From NCBI GenBank assembly GCA_016081115.2, contig JABTTQ020001105.1, positions 356,521-420,520 on the forward strand: 64,000 bases of DNA, in the 5' to 3' direction. The translations under genes were made by a program, and so were the position numbers. The notes beneath the pieces were generated by a model. That model was not told where the DNA came from. It ran no database searches and was given only the letters and a program-made list of their open reading frames with translations. Shown here in pieces: positions 1 through 10,979 of the stretch. Within the stretch, counting starts at the first letter, position 1; every line of letters begins with the position of its first letter. The DNA comes from Rehmannia glutinosa (lineage: Eukaryota > Streptophyta > Magnoliopsida > Lamiales > Orobanchaceae).

Positions 1-1401
1 ATTCCGGCATCCCCAAGTTGTGTAAGGTAATTCAGGCGAAGGGGCAATAATAGGTCAATCGGGTTAATTCACACCTGCGAACTGGATTAATCATTTTCTT
101 TTAGTCTGGTCGGATAGGTATGCTTTTCTCTAATCGAATGAAAAGTTTAGGCACTGCACACTATATCGTCAAGACATTTTCGTGAATGTCAGCAGTGGGC
201 CCAAGGAGGACGTCTAGATATGCTAGTCGACCAAATTCTAGAAAATCCATCTCTTTCCGTTAAATTGAAAGCTTCCAAACTCATCCAATTGGAAATCTCT
301 TTTCCAAGGCCATTTAAAGTAATAAAAAAATAGATCATCGAATAACTTCATATTAATTAATTAGGAAGAAATACTAAATTTTAAAACTTATGATTCCTAA
401 GAGAAATACTCTACAAGGTCTGCAACAAGAACCAAAAGAACATTATAAGAACAAGATCCAAATACTTAATTCCAATAAAAGGCGTCTTCCATTAAATATT
501 GGCTTTTAAATGGTTTTTTCATGTCCATGCAACCAAATTAGTCCTCCAAAGGCTGGCGTCTAACGATAAAGGGAGAGTGACGTATAACCATGCAAGGAAT
601 TCTCCATTATGATACAAGCTATGCACGGTATACATGTTATACGTATTTCGATAAACTATCAGCAAAATACTCAGACATGGAGCGCTAAGCCACCATATTA
701 CATGTTGCAACAAGTGGTACATAGTTACATACTCTTGGGCTATCAAGATGAGGAAAACACAGATGACAAAGCGCTAATTATATGATGGGACAATTGCAAT
801 ATCATGTCCGAAACTTTCATTTGCAAAACCAAATTATGGGGTTCCAATGGATATGGTTTCTCGATGTTCTGATACGACAAGGTTCAATGAAGTAATTGTT
901 GCATTTCTTTCAACATGAATTACAACTAATATATCTTTTTATTTCAGCTGTCATCTTCTATCTTTTTGCTTCTACAGTATTTACCCTACCAGAACTCCAG
1001 AAAGAACACACAAAGCCCAAATAATGCAGCCTCAGATAATTATGCATAACCTCAAATTCAACCATATGTTCCAGCTTTCCATAACCTCAAATACTTATCT
1101 AGATTTCCTTTTCTTCATTCAAGTAAATAAATCAGAACTACAACATTATAATTTTTATGCATCTTTGTACTACATTTTCAATCAGAAATCCTTCCCTAAA
1201 AAGAGTAAATTTTGACATAAAAATAAAAATGTAGTCTTTACCAGCAAGCAGATAACAATCTAAAAGAAACACCTTTCTAATAATCATTGAATCAAATGGA
1301 TCACCAATCAACCACAAAATTGTTCAACAAATAATAATCATAAAATTACAAATCTCAAAAACAAATAGCTAAATTAGAAAGAAAAAAATCAACACATTTA
1401 C
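1..1401. other. Probable first intron of the MBD gene; no exon recognised
   Basis: AT-rich sequence without a convincing reading frame or splice-bounded exon. It lies downstream, on the minus strand, of the MBD first exon and is most simply intron. Short frames at 519-746 and 1024-1215 have no recognisable motif. Confidence 0.4.
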
Positions 1402-1482
1402 CTTGTCTTTCTTTCCACAACTCCGAACTCTCACACTAACTTTCCAACCCACTGGTAACCAGTCCGGGTTTTCACCGCCCAT
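1402..1482 (-). CDS. First coding exon of a methyl-CpG-binding-domain (MBD13-like) protein, partial
   Basis: A 27-codon exon starts with ATG at 1482 and ends at a good donor (AAG then GTAAATG, 1402/1401). It encodes MGGENPDWLPVGWKVSVRVR followed by SCGKKDK. The DWLPxGW...VRVR...GKKDK pattern is how plant MBD domains begin; the next exon should start with the KYY-type continuation, which I do not find in 1-1400, so the rest is probably left of the window. MBD proteins bind or resemble binders of methylated CpG in the nucleus. MBD13 (At5g52230) is, from memory, next to MSBP1 (At5g52240) in Arabidopsis, and an MSBP-type gene lies about 7 kb upstream here in the same orientation, which supports the call. 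Only the N-terminus is visible, so the MBD class is uncertain. Confidence 0.72.
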
Positions 1483-1582
1483 TCCAAAAACTATTCCAAA
1501 TTGGCACTAATCTAAAACCAGATATAACAAAAACCCCAGTAAAAAAATCAAAAATCAAAAATCAAATAAATAAGAAATAAAT

Positions 1583-1608
<26 letters not shown>
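1583..1608. repeat. (CA)n microsatellite
   Basis: About 13 CA units just upstream of the MBD first exon, probably in its 5' leader or promoter. A simple-sequence locus. Confidence 0.9.
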
Positions 1609-1613
<5 letters not shown>

Positions 1614-1909
1614 ACTAGTTTTCACCCTCCATTAAAACCCCATTTCAATTCAAGGATATTTGCAGCTATTTCTCTAGACACTGAAGAGTGAAGAGTAAAG
1701 CAAGAAAATGTCAGAAAATAAAATATTTTAAACAAAAAAACTACAAGAGTTAATAATGCCTTAATGGAGTGGTCTGAAATGGTGGGGAAGAATCGGACAA
1801 ATAGCTTTGACAACCACGTGTTGCCAAACTTTTTTTTTTGCATTCGAGAAAAACCCAGAACGAGTCCATCATCATTTCATAAAATCTAGTAATATTGACC
1901 TTCCAAAAA

Positions 1910-1962
1910 AAATTATAGTAATATTTTTTTTTTTTTTTTGAGGAAATTATAGTAATATTTTT
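1910..1962. mobile_element. Tail-only retro-insertion with 19-bp target duplication
   Basis: The 19-mer AAATTATAGTAATATTTTT at 1910-1928 is repeated exactly at 1944-1962. Between the copies lie only 15 bases: eleven T followed by GAGG. On the other strand this reads CCTC plus oligo-A, the structure expected of a SINE or LINE copy made by target-primed reverse transcription and cut short after a few bases. Confidence 0.75.
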
Positions 1963-2314
1963 GAATGGTACGTTTCATGAATTTATTTATTAAAGCGATT
2001 TTTTGGTTTAACTCTTTTTGTTTGGGTTTTTATTTTATTTTATCCTCTTTGACCAGATCCCCATGTGATATGCACTGTATTTATGTTGGCTGTTTAAATA
2101 AGGGAGAAAATGTCTGAATTATGAAGCAAAATTGGAAGAAGAAAAAAGAGAGAGATAATTTCCATCTAAAGTATTTTTGTTTAATTACTGGTTCCATGAT
2201 AAGATGCCCTTGGATAAACTTCAGATTGAGCCCACCAATTGTACTTAATAATTAATCAAATCACTTTATCTAACTTTTCTTTTTCTATTTTTTTTTATCT
2301 GCGGACCAATTTCT

Positions 2315-2373
2315 ATTTTCATCTGACTTCTTTTTTTTTTTTTTTTTTTTGAAGGGATTTTCATCTGACTTCT
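2315..2373. mobile_element. Tail-only retro-insertion with 17-bp target duplication
   Basis: ATTTTCATCTGACTTCT at 2315-2331 is repeated exactly at 2357-2373. The 25 bases between are nineteen T plus GAAGGG, that is CCCTTC followed by oligo-A on the minus strand. Same structure as the insertion at 1910-1962. Confidence 0.75.
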
Positions 2374-2860
2374 AAGTGTGTTCACTTATAGAATGATAAG
2401 TGAGATTTCGTGTTTCACATTTCTATTTCATTTTCTATTTTAATGTATTGAATTAATAACAAATGTTGTTCGTCTAAATAAATGAGTTCATCTAAATAAT
2501 AATAATCAACTACACACATATTTTTTATTATCAATTATATTTGATTATTATTTTAATTTCTACTATTTCAATATCAATCAACTTGGATCGACACATTTTT
2601 AATCTCATATTCAATTACGCTATCAAAAATCAATTTTCTTCTTTCAAAAAAAAATTCATGCAAGAACATGCCATCCTTTGTTCTTCGGCTTTAGCTAATG
2701 TAGGTTTCAAGCTAGCAGGCTAAATGGTGACTAGCTGCTAGAACAACAGTGAAAATCAAATTTGCAAATACATTTGCATCCACAAAATAGGCAAGTAAAT
2801 CTGTATATGCCAATTTACAATTGTCATTTCATGGAAGCAAATTGAATCCTGGTCTCAGAA

Positions 2861-3121
2861 TCAGTTGTGTAGAGGATTAGGGCCTTCGGGGACAAGCCGT
2901 CGATCCACAACGTGCAGTTTCTTCTGCCCGTCTCCGTTCAAAACCGCATTGTAGGGAACTGTAGACAAGTGTTTAAGATAAAAAGAACAGAATTTAGCTC
3001 TTATTCTAATTTCAGATTCTTGAATTGCAAGACTACTGATTTGCCTGCAATTGGATACCTGAACCAGTACCAGAAGAAGTATCACTATGATAAACAAGTG
3101 GGAAAAAATTACAACTCTCAT
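2861..3121 (-). CDS. CLE (CLAVATA3/ESR-related) signalling peptide precursor, CLE9/10-like
   Basis: An intact intronless 86-residue precursor. Residues 1-25 are a strongly hydrophobic secretion signal (MRVVIFSHLFIIVILLLVLV onward). A poorly conserved middle follows, and the last twelve residues, RLVPEGPNPLHN (75-86), are a textbook CLE motif right at the C-terminus, preceded by basic residues (VVDR) suited to processing. Arabidopsis CLE9/10 has, from memory, RLVPSGPNPLHN; here position 5 is Glu. The family's mature 12-13-mer is secreted, hydroxylated or arabinosylated at the prolines and perceived by leucine-rich-repeat receptor kinases in meristem, vascular or stomatal signalling. The start is the first Met of the frame, directly before the signal core. 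A TATA-like TTATAAATAG (minus strand, about 3214-3223) lies some 95 bp upstream. Its exact developmental role cannot be read from the sequence. Confidence 0.9.
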   Translation of the reverse strand: MRVVIFSHLFIIVILLLVLVQVSNCRQISSLAIQESEIRIRAKFCSFYLKHLSTVPYNAVLNGDGQKKLHVVDRRLVPEGPNPLHN

Positions 3122-3213
3122 ATTTAAAATTAATGGGAAACAAAATCTAGAGCAATACTTTTGAAAGGAAAAAAATAATTAAATGGGTGTTAGGTACATT
3201 CATGTGGGAAAAT

Positions 3214-3223
3214 CTATTTATAA
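3214..3223 (-). promoter_or_regulatory. TATA box candidate for the CLE gene
   Basis: Read on the minus strand the sequence is TTATAAATAG, close to the plant TATA consensus, about 95 bp upstream of the CLE start codon. That distance suits a TATA box plus a short leader. Confidence 0.45.
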
Positions 3224-3731
3224 TGGAACAGAGGATACTGTGGATTTTGGAGCAAAAGTCAGAAACAAATTATTTACAAGAAACCTGTATGATTGGAGGT
3301 GTCACAAATGACAATATCAATAATTCAGATTATTGATTATTCAAGAATTAGATTTCGTGTTGCAAATGTCTTAAAGAAATCTGCATATATAAACAAAAAT
3401 GAGTATAGTTGTCACTACTTTTAAATAGTTGATAATGATGATTTCTGATAATCGATAATTTTCTTTCCTTTGAACTTTCTCAACTCAAAAGAATTGTATA
3501 GTCAGTTATAGTTATCAACTCAAAATTAATGAGAATTAACCATTTCATGCCATGAGTTTTTTTTTATTTTTTATTTTGAACTGCAAATTTTATTAATTGC
3601 ATAAATCATCCAACAAAAAGTTTGAAATACAAAAGGTGGAGAACTCCATATCGATTGACTATCAAAAGAAAAAAATTTCATTTCTTTAGTGCATGAAGAA
3701 CCATATGCCAAAGGTGGCGTAGCCACATTAA

Positions 3732-4136
3732 GAGGGTGTTTGGTGAGCTTATAAGCTCTTAAAAACAAACTTATAAGATGTTTAAGAGCTTATAAACTCT
3801 TAAAATGTGTTTGGTAATTTTTTTCCAAAAGAGCTTATAAGCTCTAAAAAAGATGTCGAGAGCTTATAAGCTCCTAAAAAAAGTATCTCCACCCCAACTT
3901 TTTTTTTAAAAGAGCTTATAAGCTCTTTATTTTAAACATTCAAAAGACAAAAAAATATACTTAATAATTTTATAAGATATAAAAACATCTTATAAGCTCA
4001 ACTATCTTGTTTTATCCAAACACTTTGACAACTTATTTTTAAAATAAGATCTAACATCTTATAAGCTCCTAAAACAAATTTTTATCGGATGTAGGAGCTT
4101 ATAAGATGTTTTAAATAAGCTTAGCCAAACACCCTC
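3732..4136. mobile_element. Tourist-like (PIF/Harbinger) MITE, 405 bp
   Basis: Ends are GAGGGTGTTTGG and its inverted complement CCAAACACCCTC, flanked on both sides by TAA (3729-3731 and 4137-4139), the 3-bp target duplication typical of PIF/Harbinger. The inside is rich in AGCTTATAAG palindromes, so the whole unit can fold. No coding capacity. Confidence 0.85.
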
Positions 4137-5300
4137 TAAGACGAGTGCGGTCATAATGATCTTGTTAAATTTTAAGTTGGACCGCACTGAAAATTCAATC
4201 GAAAATCTATTTCATATAAAAACTGAGTTAAAATTTAAAAAATCATTAAATCTTCTGTCTTCACCCAAAAAAATTATGAATTATCTGACCCAATTAAGGT
4301 ATATGAGTGGATGAATGATTGTCTTGTTTGTTATATAGAGATATATATTCCGAACTTGATAATGAACAATGTTTTTGGAAGCACTTTTAAAATGAATTTT
4401 CGGATGTAAATATCTATTAATAGTTGTTTGGTGATTAATTTAAAATAAACTTTTGAATAAATCACTTCTCCAAAAAGTTATTTCTAGAGAAGCCAGAATA
4501 TGAGATTATAAAAATGCACAAAAAATTGTTGCAAGGTATCGGTCCTTAGATTTGCCTTTTTTATTTTTATTTTTAAAAATTTCGCCCATCAATCGTTCCA
4601 CCCAAATAAAAAAACAATATGACCGCAATTTGACCAAAAATCCACGCCACGATATATGCATATGCCGCTTTCCGAACAAATTGATTGTTTTCACCCTCAA
4701 AATAATTTCACGACGATTATTATTTTTATTTTTTTGAAAAAAATTCAATTGCTTTCACCCTAAAAATGATTTCACGAGTGATTTATTTAAAAAAAAAAAA
4801 AAACTATTATGTTTGTTGAATGTATTGTTCACCCTTTGCAGGGTTCAAATTCTAAGTCTTTGAGGGGCAAAAAAAAGTTAACATATATTGAGTTCAAACT
4901 AGGCGTCTAGGCCCAAAAAATATCAACTTTTGGTAATTATACTTGGCGACGAGCTAAGATATTTTATTAGTTTCTAAATTTACACCAAATGACTCCAATA
5001 ATCATAGATTCAAGCTACCTAGAGAAATCTTAACGTTGACTAGAGCGGTCAAAATCAACCCGTCCCGACTTCCGATGGACCGGCCTGACCGCCCGATGTA
5101 AGGGTGGACTGGGTTGTGATCATAAGCTGAAAGTGTCAGCACTATTTGGCCCAATCCAAAATGCCGGTCGGTCGACCGATGTATTTTACATGTATTTTAA
5201 AGCATGGCGGACAAGGACTCCAAAAATGATAGCCGGTGAAATTTGGATCGGTCCGACCCATTTGATACCTCTAGCATTGGCCACGCCCAGTGATCAAGAA

Positions 5301-6834
5301 GGGGAATTTGCTTAACTCTCGTGAAAATCGTTTCAAATTGCTTAAATATGGTGAATATTTTGGTGTTTGGTTTTTTTGCTCGGTGGCGCACATGAATTGT
5401 GCGCCACCCCCTTTCAAATTTTTTTGGCTAAGCGCGACTCAAGCATGCGCCAAAGAATTTTAAATTAAAAAACACTTGACAAAACCGTATACAACAAATT
5501 GAGTAATAATTGACTAATTTAACAAAATTTATGGACCAAAACCGAACCGAAATTCATCATTCGGTTTATTGGATTAAAAAACGAACCAAACCGTTTAACA
5601 AATTGTTGAACCGAATAAATTTTCGGTTCGGTTCGGTTTTGGTCCATAAAATTTTGATATATTCTTTATATTATTATTTTAATTTATATTTTTAATATAT
5701 TCTTTTTATTATTATTTTAATTTTCTATAATATTTTATTGTTAAATTGTTAAATAAATATAAAAAAAAATATTTTTACAAAAAAAAAACGTAAAGACCCA
5801 AAATAAAGCCCAAACCGAAAAACCAACCGAAATAGTTCGGTTTGATTCAGTTCGATTTTTCTAGCATTGCGGTTCGATTTCGGTTTGAAAAAACATATAA
5901 ATTAAAAAAATTAAAAAAATAATTTTGAAGTGCGAGAATTTGAAAATGCGTTCCAAACGTTGTTTTCACATTTAAAAAAATTACAGCAATTTGTTAAATT
6001 GATTCTTAATTAACATTATTTTGTTAAATTAGCCGTAATAATTGTACTTCTATTACAAAATAACTAATAATTGATTGATACACAAATTATTAGGTTTTAA
6101 AATGGATGCATACTAGGTTTGAGTAATAGAAGACTTTTTGAATAAATTGTTAGGCAAAATGGAATAATTTGTTTAAATTATATAAAAAAAATGCGTTCAA
6201 ACGCATTTTTTTTACGAAAAAAAAATTTTTTAATTTTTTTAATTTATATGTTTTTAAAACCGAAATCCAACCGCAATGCTAGAAAAATCGACCGAACCAA
6301 ACCGAACTATTTCGGTTTGGGCTTTATTTTGGGTCTTTACGTTTTTGCTAAAAATATATATTTTTATATTTATTTAACAATTTAACAATAAAATATTATA
6401 GAAAAATAAAATAATAATATAAATAATATATTAAAAAATATAAATTAAAATGATAATATAAAAAATATAAAAAAAAATTATGGACCAAAACCGAACCAAA
6501 CCGAAAATTTATTCGGTTTAACAATTTGTCAAACGATTTGGTTCGTTTTTTAATCCAATAAACCGAATGAATTTTCGGTTCGGTTCGGTTTTGGTCCATA
6601 AATTTTGTTAAATTAGCCAATTATTACTCAATCATGTTGTATACGGTTTTGTCAATTTTTTTTAATTTAAAATTGCTGGCGCATCTTGCCGCACCAAATT
6701 AGAAAATTAAAAAAAAATTTGAAAGGGTGTGGCGCACATTTCATGTGCGCCACCGAGCAAAAAACCAAACACCAAAATATTCACCATATTTAAGCAATTT
6801 GAAACGATTTTCACGGTAGTTAAGCAAATTCCCC
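5301..6834. mobile_element. Large fold-back element with about 650-bp inverted arms
   Basis: Left arm (about 5301-5960) and right arm (about 6185-6834) are inverted copies. Both start GGGGAATTTGCTTAAC and share the TGGCGCACAT block, the TGGACCAAAACCGAACC block and the GGGCTTTATTTTGGGTCTTT block. The centre (5960-6185) is AT-rich. Reading frames inside the arms, such as those at 5510-5695 and 6396-6620, are mirror copies of the same repeat and not genes. I could not find a clear target duplication, so the superfamily (Mutator-like or other) is open. Confidence 0.75.
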
Positions 6835-6978
6835 CACCGGTAAAGTCGACAAATAGTACTGGCATTTTATTTATTTTTAGTAAGTCCAAAGGCATCTAGG
6901 TTATTACAATATACAAAAATAAAAAATGTACCTTGAATATGAAAGCAATGCCTAGCCAAAATTTAATTTATTTATGGC

Positions 6979-7190
6979 CTAATTCGGACCACCAAACTTC
7001 TTATCTTCTCCGCCATGGGAGGAATCTTTAGGGCCACCAAATTTCTTGTCTACTTCGCCATGGGAGACTTTCATACTGCTGCACGTGAGCAATTAATTAG
7101 CTCTTTAGGCTTCCATAAAGACTCTGCTGCAAATACTTGAATAATATTCAAGCCCACAAGAAAAATGGCTAAACAAACAATAACCTTATA
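6979..7190 (-). pseudogene. Candidate small secreted peptide precursor with duplicated C-terminal motif (broken)
   Basis: Read on the minus strand from 7187, the frame gives KVIVCLAIFLVGLNIIQVF then AAESLWKPKELINCSRA: a signal-peptide-like core, a small-residue cleavage context and a polar spacer. One base later in frame (shift between about 7060 and 7085) it continues MKVSHGEVDKKFGGP, KDSSHGGEDKKFGGPN and stops at 6979. Two near-identical units, SHG(x)xxDKKFGGP, end the precursor, as in several plant peptide-hormone families. No ATG opens the frame; the expected start at 7188 reads ATAAGG where ATGAAGG would fit. A Mutator-like element (7198-8415) sits directly upstream. I do not recognise the family. 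The frameshift and missing start could be sequence errors, as in other genes of this window, or real decay. Confidence 0.5.
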
Positions 7191-7197
7191 ATATTAA

Positions 7198-8415
7198 GGG
7201 ATAATTTCATTTTTATACCCAAAATTTACCACATTTTCGCTTTTGGTACCCAATGTTCCCACTTAATCAATTTTGGTACCTAATATTTCCCATTTGATCA
7301 ATTTTACTACAATACGTTAATTTGCCATCCAAAAAAAACGGTTCACTGTTGTAGCGGTGAAAACCGGTTAAAATTAGTAAAAATGAAGAATAAAAACCTT
7401 TTGGGTCAAAAGCGAAAAGATGGTAAATTTTAGGTATAAAAATAAACGTTTTTTTATACACATGACTTTCTTTTTTTTTTTTTTTTTTTTTTAATTTTCA
7501 AAAATTGATTGATTTGAAAGAAGTCACGTTTATATATTAAATAAAATTATCTCTTATATAGATTAATAAAATAAAAAATTTAATTTTTCTTTTTTCTTCT
7601 CTTCCACTTCGTCCTCTCCGTTTCATATTTTTCCCATTTTCTTCACCAAAGAACTAAAAACCTCTTTTAATTTGATTTTGGAGTTTTATGGAGTCCTAAA
7701 TAAAAAAATCATAACACTTTTTAAAACTTGAAATATGTTTTAAAAAATTATGGATTTTTTTTTAAAAATGATCAGATTTTAATATCCCAATTATGGAATA
7801 ATTTTAAGACTTCTAAATAAATTTTTGATTTTTTCAAAACATATTTCAATATTTTCGTTAATTTGTATATTTTTAAATAGTTTTTAGTTTTTAAAAAAAT
7901 CAATGTTTTTACTCTTTTTGGATTTTTAAGTCAATCAAATTTTTTGGTTAATTTTTTCAAAATCTTATAGTTTACAGTTTTTAATCCATTTTTCAGAATT
8001 TTAGAAAATTTCCAGATTTTTAATTTTATATTGAATTCATTTTTTTAAGTAGTTGTCAGATTTTTAACACAATTTTTAGTTCTTTAAACAATATTTTAGA
8101 TTTTTAAAACATCATTTATTTTTGAAAATAACTTTTGGAAATAATATTGAGTTTTTAGTTTAGAATTTAAAATATTTTAAATAATTTTGGGTACCAAAAT
8201 AGAAAATGTGGTAAATTTTGGGTATCAAAAGTGAAATTATCGAACTTTTTACCTGCAGCAACAGGTTAGCTGTCAGTTTTGGATGGAAAAATAACGGCAT
8301 GTAATGAAAGTGACTAACGTCTGAAACTTAGAGTACCAAAATTGATTAAGTGGGAACATTGGGTACCAAAAGCGAAAAGGTGGTAAACTTTGGGTATCAA
8401 AAGTGAAATTATCCC
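7198..8415. mobile_element. Mutator-like non-autonomous element (1218 bp) with perfect 9-bp target duplication
   Basis: The 9-mer TAATATTAA occurs at 7189-7197 and again at 8416-8424. The element ends GGGATAATTTCA / TGAAATTATCCC, and its terminal inverted repeats extend over about 100 bp, including the conserved GGTACCCAATGTTCCCAC block. There is no transposase. The right-end sequence is present three times in the same orientation (about 7390-7447, 8185-8243 and 8358-8415), so the element has internally duplicated or nested ends. It separates the peptide-like frame at 6979-7190 from its original upstream DNA. Confidence 0.85.
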
Positions 8416-8610
8416 TAATATTAACATCACATCTTTAAGAGTACATGGATGTAAACCGAACAAAAACACAAAAAAACTAAATCTAATCCCAAACTTCATA
8501 AGCTTCTTCAAGTCATTATTCAATACAACTGGTGGGATGTTTAACCAGTTTTGATATATAAGGCCTATCCTACACCAGAAAATGAACGTTAACGTTACGT
8601 ACGCTTGAAA

Positions 8611-10979
8611 TCACTCCTTTTTCTCGGCATCACCAGCTGGTGGTGTGGTTTCCTCGGTTTCCTTTGAAGCACTCTCGGACGGGCCATTTTCTGCCGGTTT
8701 TGCAACGTCACTTTCGGTAGCCTCTGTCGTTTGACCTTCAGTTACTGGCACGGAGGTCTTGACAGTTCCGACTTTTACGTATTTGCTCATGAACTTGTAT
8801 TCCCAATCTTGTAAAGCTTCAAGCTCAAATACACCGAGACCAGTGAGATCGCCGTTCAGATCTTTGTCTTGAATGACATCTTTGCAAGAGCTCTACTAGC
8901 ATCTTTTCCGGCGAACAACGATAAGGTCCACCAGGTCCATAAAACATTCTGCAAACAACGAATGACCTTAAGTACAGCAACATTTTTAAAAAATTAACTC
9001 TCCAACAGTAACCTATTTGAACATGGATTAAAGTGAATTTGAACTCCCTTCTGGGACAGTAAATGGAGTTTGTATTTTTCATATCTTAATTAAATAAAAA
9101 ATCAGGCACATATTTAAAGAGTTTCCAAACAAGACAGAAATTATTCGATATTCCATGCACGTGTATGATATTTGTTTGAGTACTTAATCCTTCATTTGTC
9201 ACACCATCATCTGGAGATTGTATGATGTCCTTCACATTTACATGTAAGTTAATCACTTACATTCAACTATTTGCATAAATTGGACATTTTGGATTTACTT
9301 CTTATTATACTTTATAGAACACAAAAAGGTCAGGTTTACCATCAAGAGATACTCTATATTCGGACCGAACAAGGCAAAAGGGAAAAAAAAAGACCTAATA
9401 CTTCAACGTGCAAAATGAAAGGCCCAGAAACGTCAGCCCATACCAAAAGCCAAGAATGTGTCCCATAATCGACAAATTTTTCGACTCGAACTGCATAACA
9501 TAATCAACTATTTCAAGTATAATAAAAGTTAGAAGTCAAAAATCATAGAAGAAAATCCTGATTTTGAGCAACGATTGACTGTAAAGCAGAACATTACCAT
9601 ACAATTGAGATTATTTGTCTTTGAAGCAGGTGACAACTGATATCATAGATAAACCAGTGCATAATTGAATAAAAACATTTATCCATCCGACAACCATCAT
9701 ACTTTCCGTAACAAACTGAAATGCGTAATAAAACTCATCCCAGTGTAAACTCGGTATTTTGCTCCACGTCGTTGACAATGAAGGTTTGTTCCATTAAAGA
9801 TGTAACAATATCATCCAATACACTCCCGTGCAATGACCAATTTACAGTTACAAATATACTCTATGAGTTCATTCCTCACAAAATCTCAAGCACCATGTCA
9901 CCATATATAAAACGCAAAACGGGCAAATATGTTCTGATTCCACGGAAAGTAATTTATTTTTATGCCTTTATCCAGGTACAAGAAATCACCAAAACAGTTA
10001 AAGGAACAACCTTAAATCAAACATGTAATAAAGAAGAAAATACACTACGAACAACAACAATTCAGCCGGAAAAAGAAAAAGAAAAAAGCAACGGTCAAAA
10101 CCCTTTCTCTTTTAAGCACCAACAAATAAGGCTGAAACACAAACCAAGTTACCCAATAATCGACTCGATTAGTAAAAAAATAATAAAATGTGTAAAAATA
10201 CCAAGCTACTCGAGCTCGATTCGTGTTTGGCTCGACTAAAGCTCGTTCAAGCTCAATTCGACTAATAATCATTTTTGAAGTTTGATTAAAAGTCAAACAA
10301 GCTTGAACAGTACTATGTTCGGCTCGACTCGACTCGACTCGACTCGTTTACACCCTTACCAACAAAGAACCAATAATCACTGAAACCTTATCAGAATTCA
10401 AGTTCTCCATGAACATCTATGAACAATATCATCCGAAAAATGACCAAAATAAACAAAGTTCCAAACGTTACCCTTCCCAGAAAATCACATCACCAAAATT
10501 TACATTCTAAACCATAACCCCAAACACCACCTAGTCCACAATCACCAAAATTCACCACAACCACAAAAACAACTACTACAATCAAGAAAACACAAACAAA
10601 AAATACCACATCAAGCAAAAAAAAAAAAAAAACAAAAAAAGAAGAAAAAAACTTTATACCTGCCCTGAGTGACGTCATAGATCTGACCCTTGATAGCCAT
10701 GAGCAAAGGCTTGTTTGGATCAGACCCATCATACTGTTTCAACTCCTCAACACTAATCTCACCGAGCTGCACAGGAGGAGGCAGAGGCTTCATCTTCTCC
10801 TCAAACCCGCTTAAACCATGCTCTCCCTGCCCATCATCAGAAGACGAAGAAGCAGACAAATTTAAAACGACGTAGTAGAGGGCAAGGCCTACAGCTATAG
10901 CTGTGAAGAAAGTAGATGGAGATAGCCCTGTGTATACTGTGATTGATTCTTTGAAGGTTTCCCACAATTGAAGGGCCAT
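8611..10979 (-). CDS. MSBP1: Membrane steroid-binding protein (MAPR family, MSBP1-like), two exons
   Basis: Exon 1 is 10660-10979 and exon 2 is 8611-8948, with a 1.7-kb GT-AG intron; the split arginine codon AG/A joins IYDVTQGR to MFYGPGGPY. The protein is about 220 residues, the usual family length. An N-terminal membrane anchor lies near residues 18-42 (TFFTAIAVGLALYYVVLNL), then a Pro-rich linker. The cytochrome-b5-like haem/steroid-binding domain follows: ELKQYDGSDPNKPLLMAIKG, MFYGPGGPY, LFAGKDASRALA, ALQDWEYKFMSKY. The tail is Thr/Glu/Lys-rich. The family binds steroids or haem at the plasma membrane or ER and organises P450 enzymes. Exon 2 is out of frame in two places (about 8920 and 8870), each repaired by adding one base to a TT or CC run, probably sequence errors. 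Position beside an MBD gene fits the Arabidopsis MBD13-MSBP1 order. Confidence 0.9.
10205..10362. repeat. CTCGA-rich MITE-like block in the MSBP intron
   Basis: Clusters of GCTCGA and a (CGACT)n run around 10322-10346, ending GTTTACACCC, resemble common plant MITEs with GGGTGTAAACGAG ends. The left boundary is unclear and no target duplication was identified. Confidence 0.35.

Noticed and set aside
5510..6620. Frames containing DQNRTE...YWIKKRTK on both strands
   Set aside because: They are mirror-image readings of the two arms of the fold-back element.
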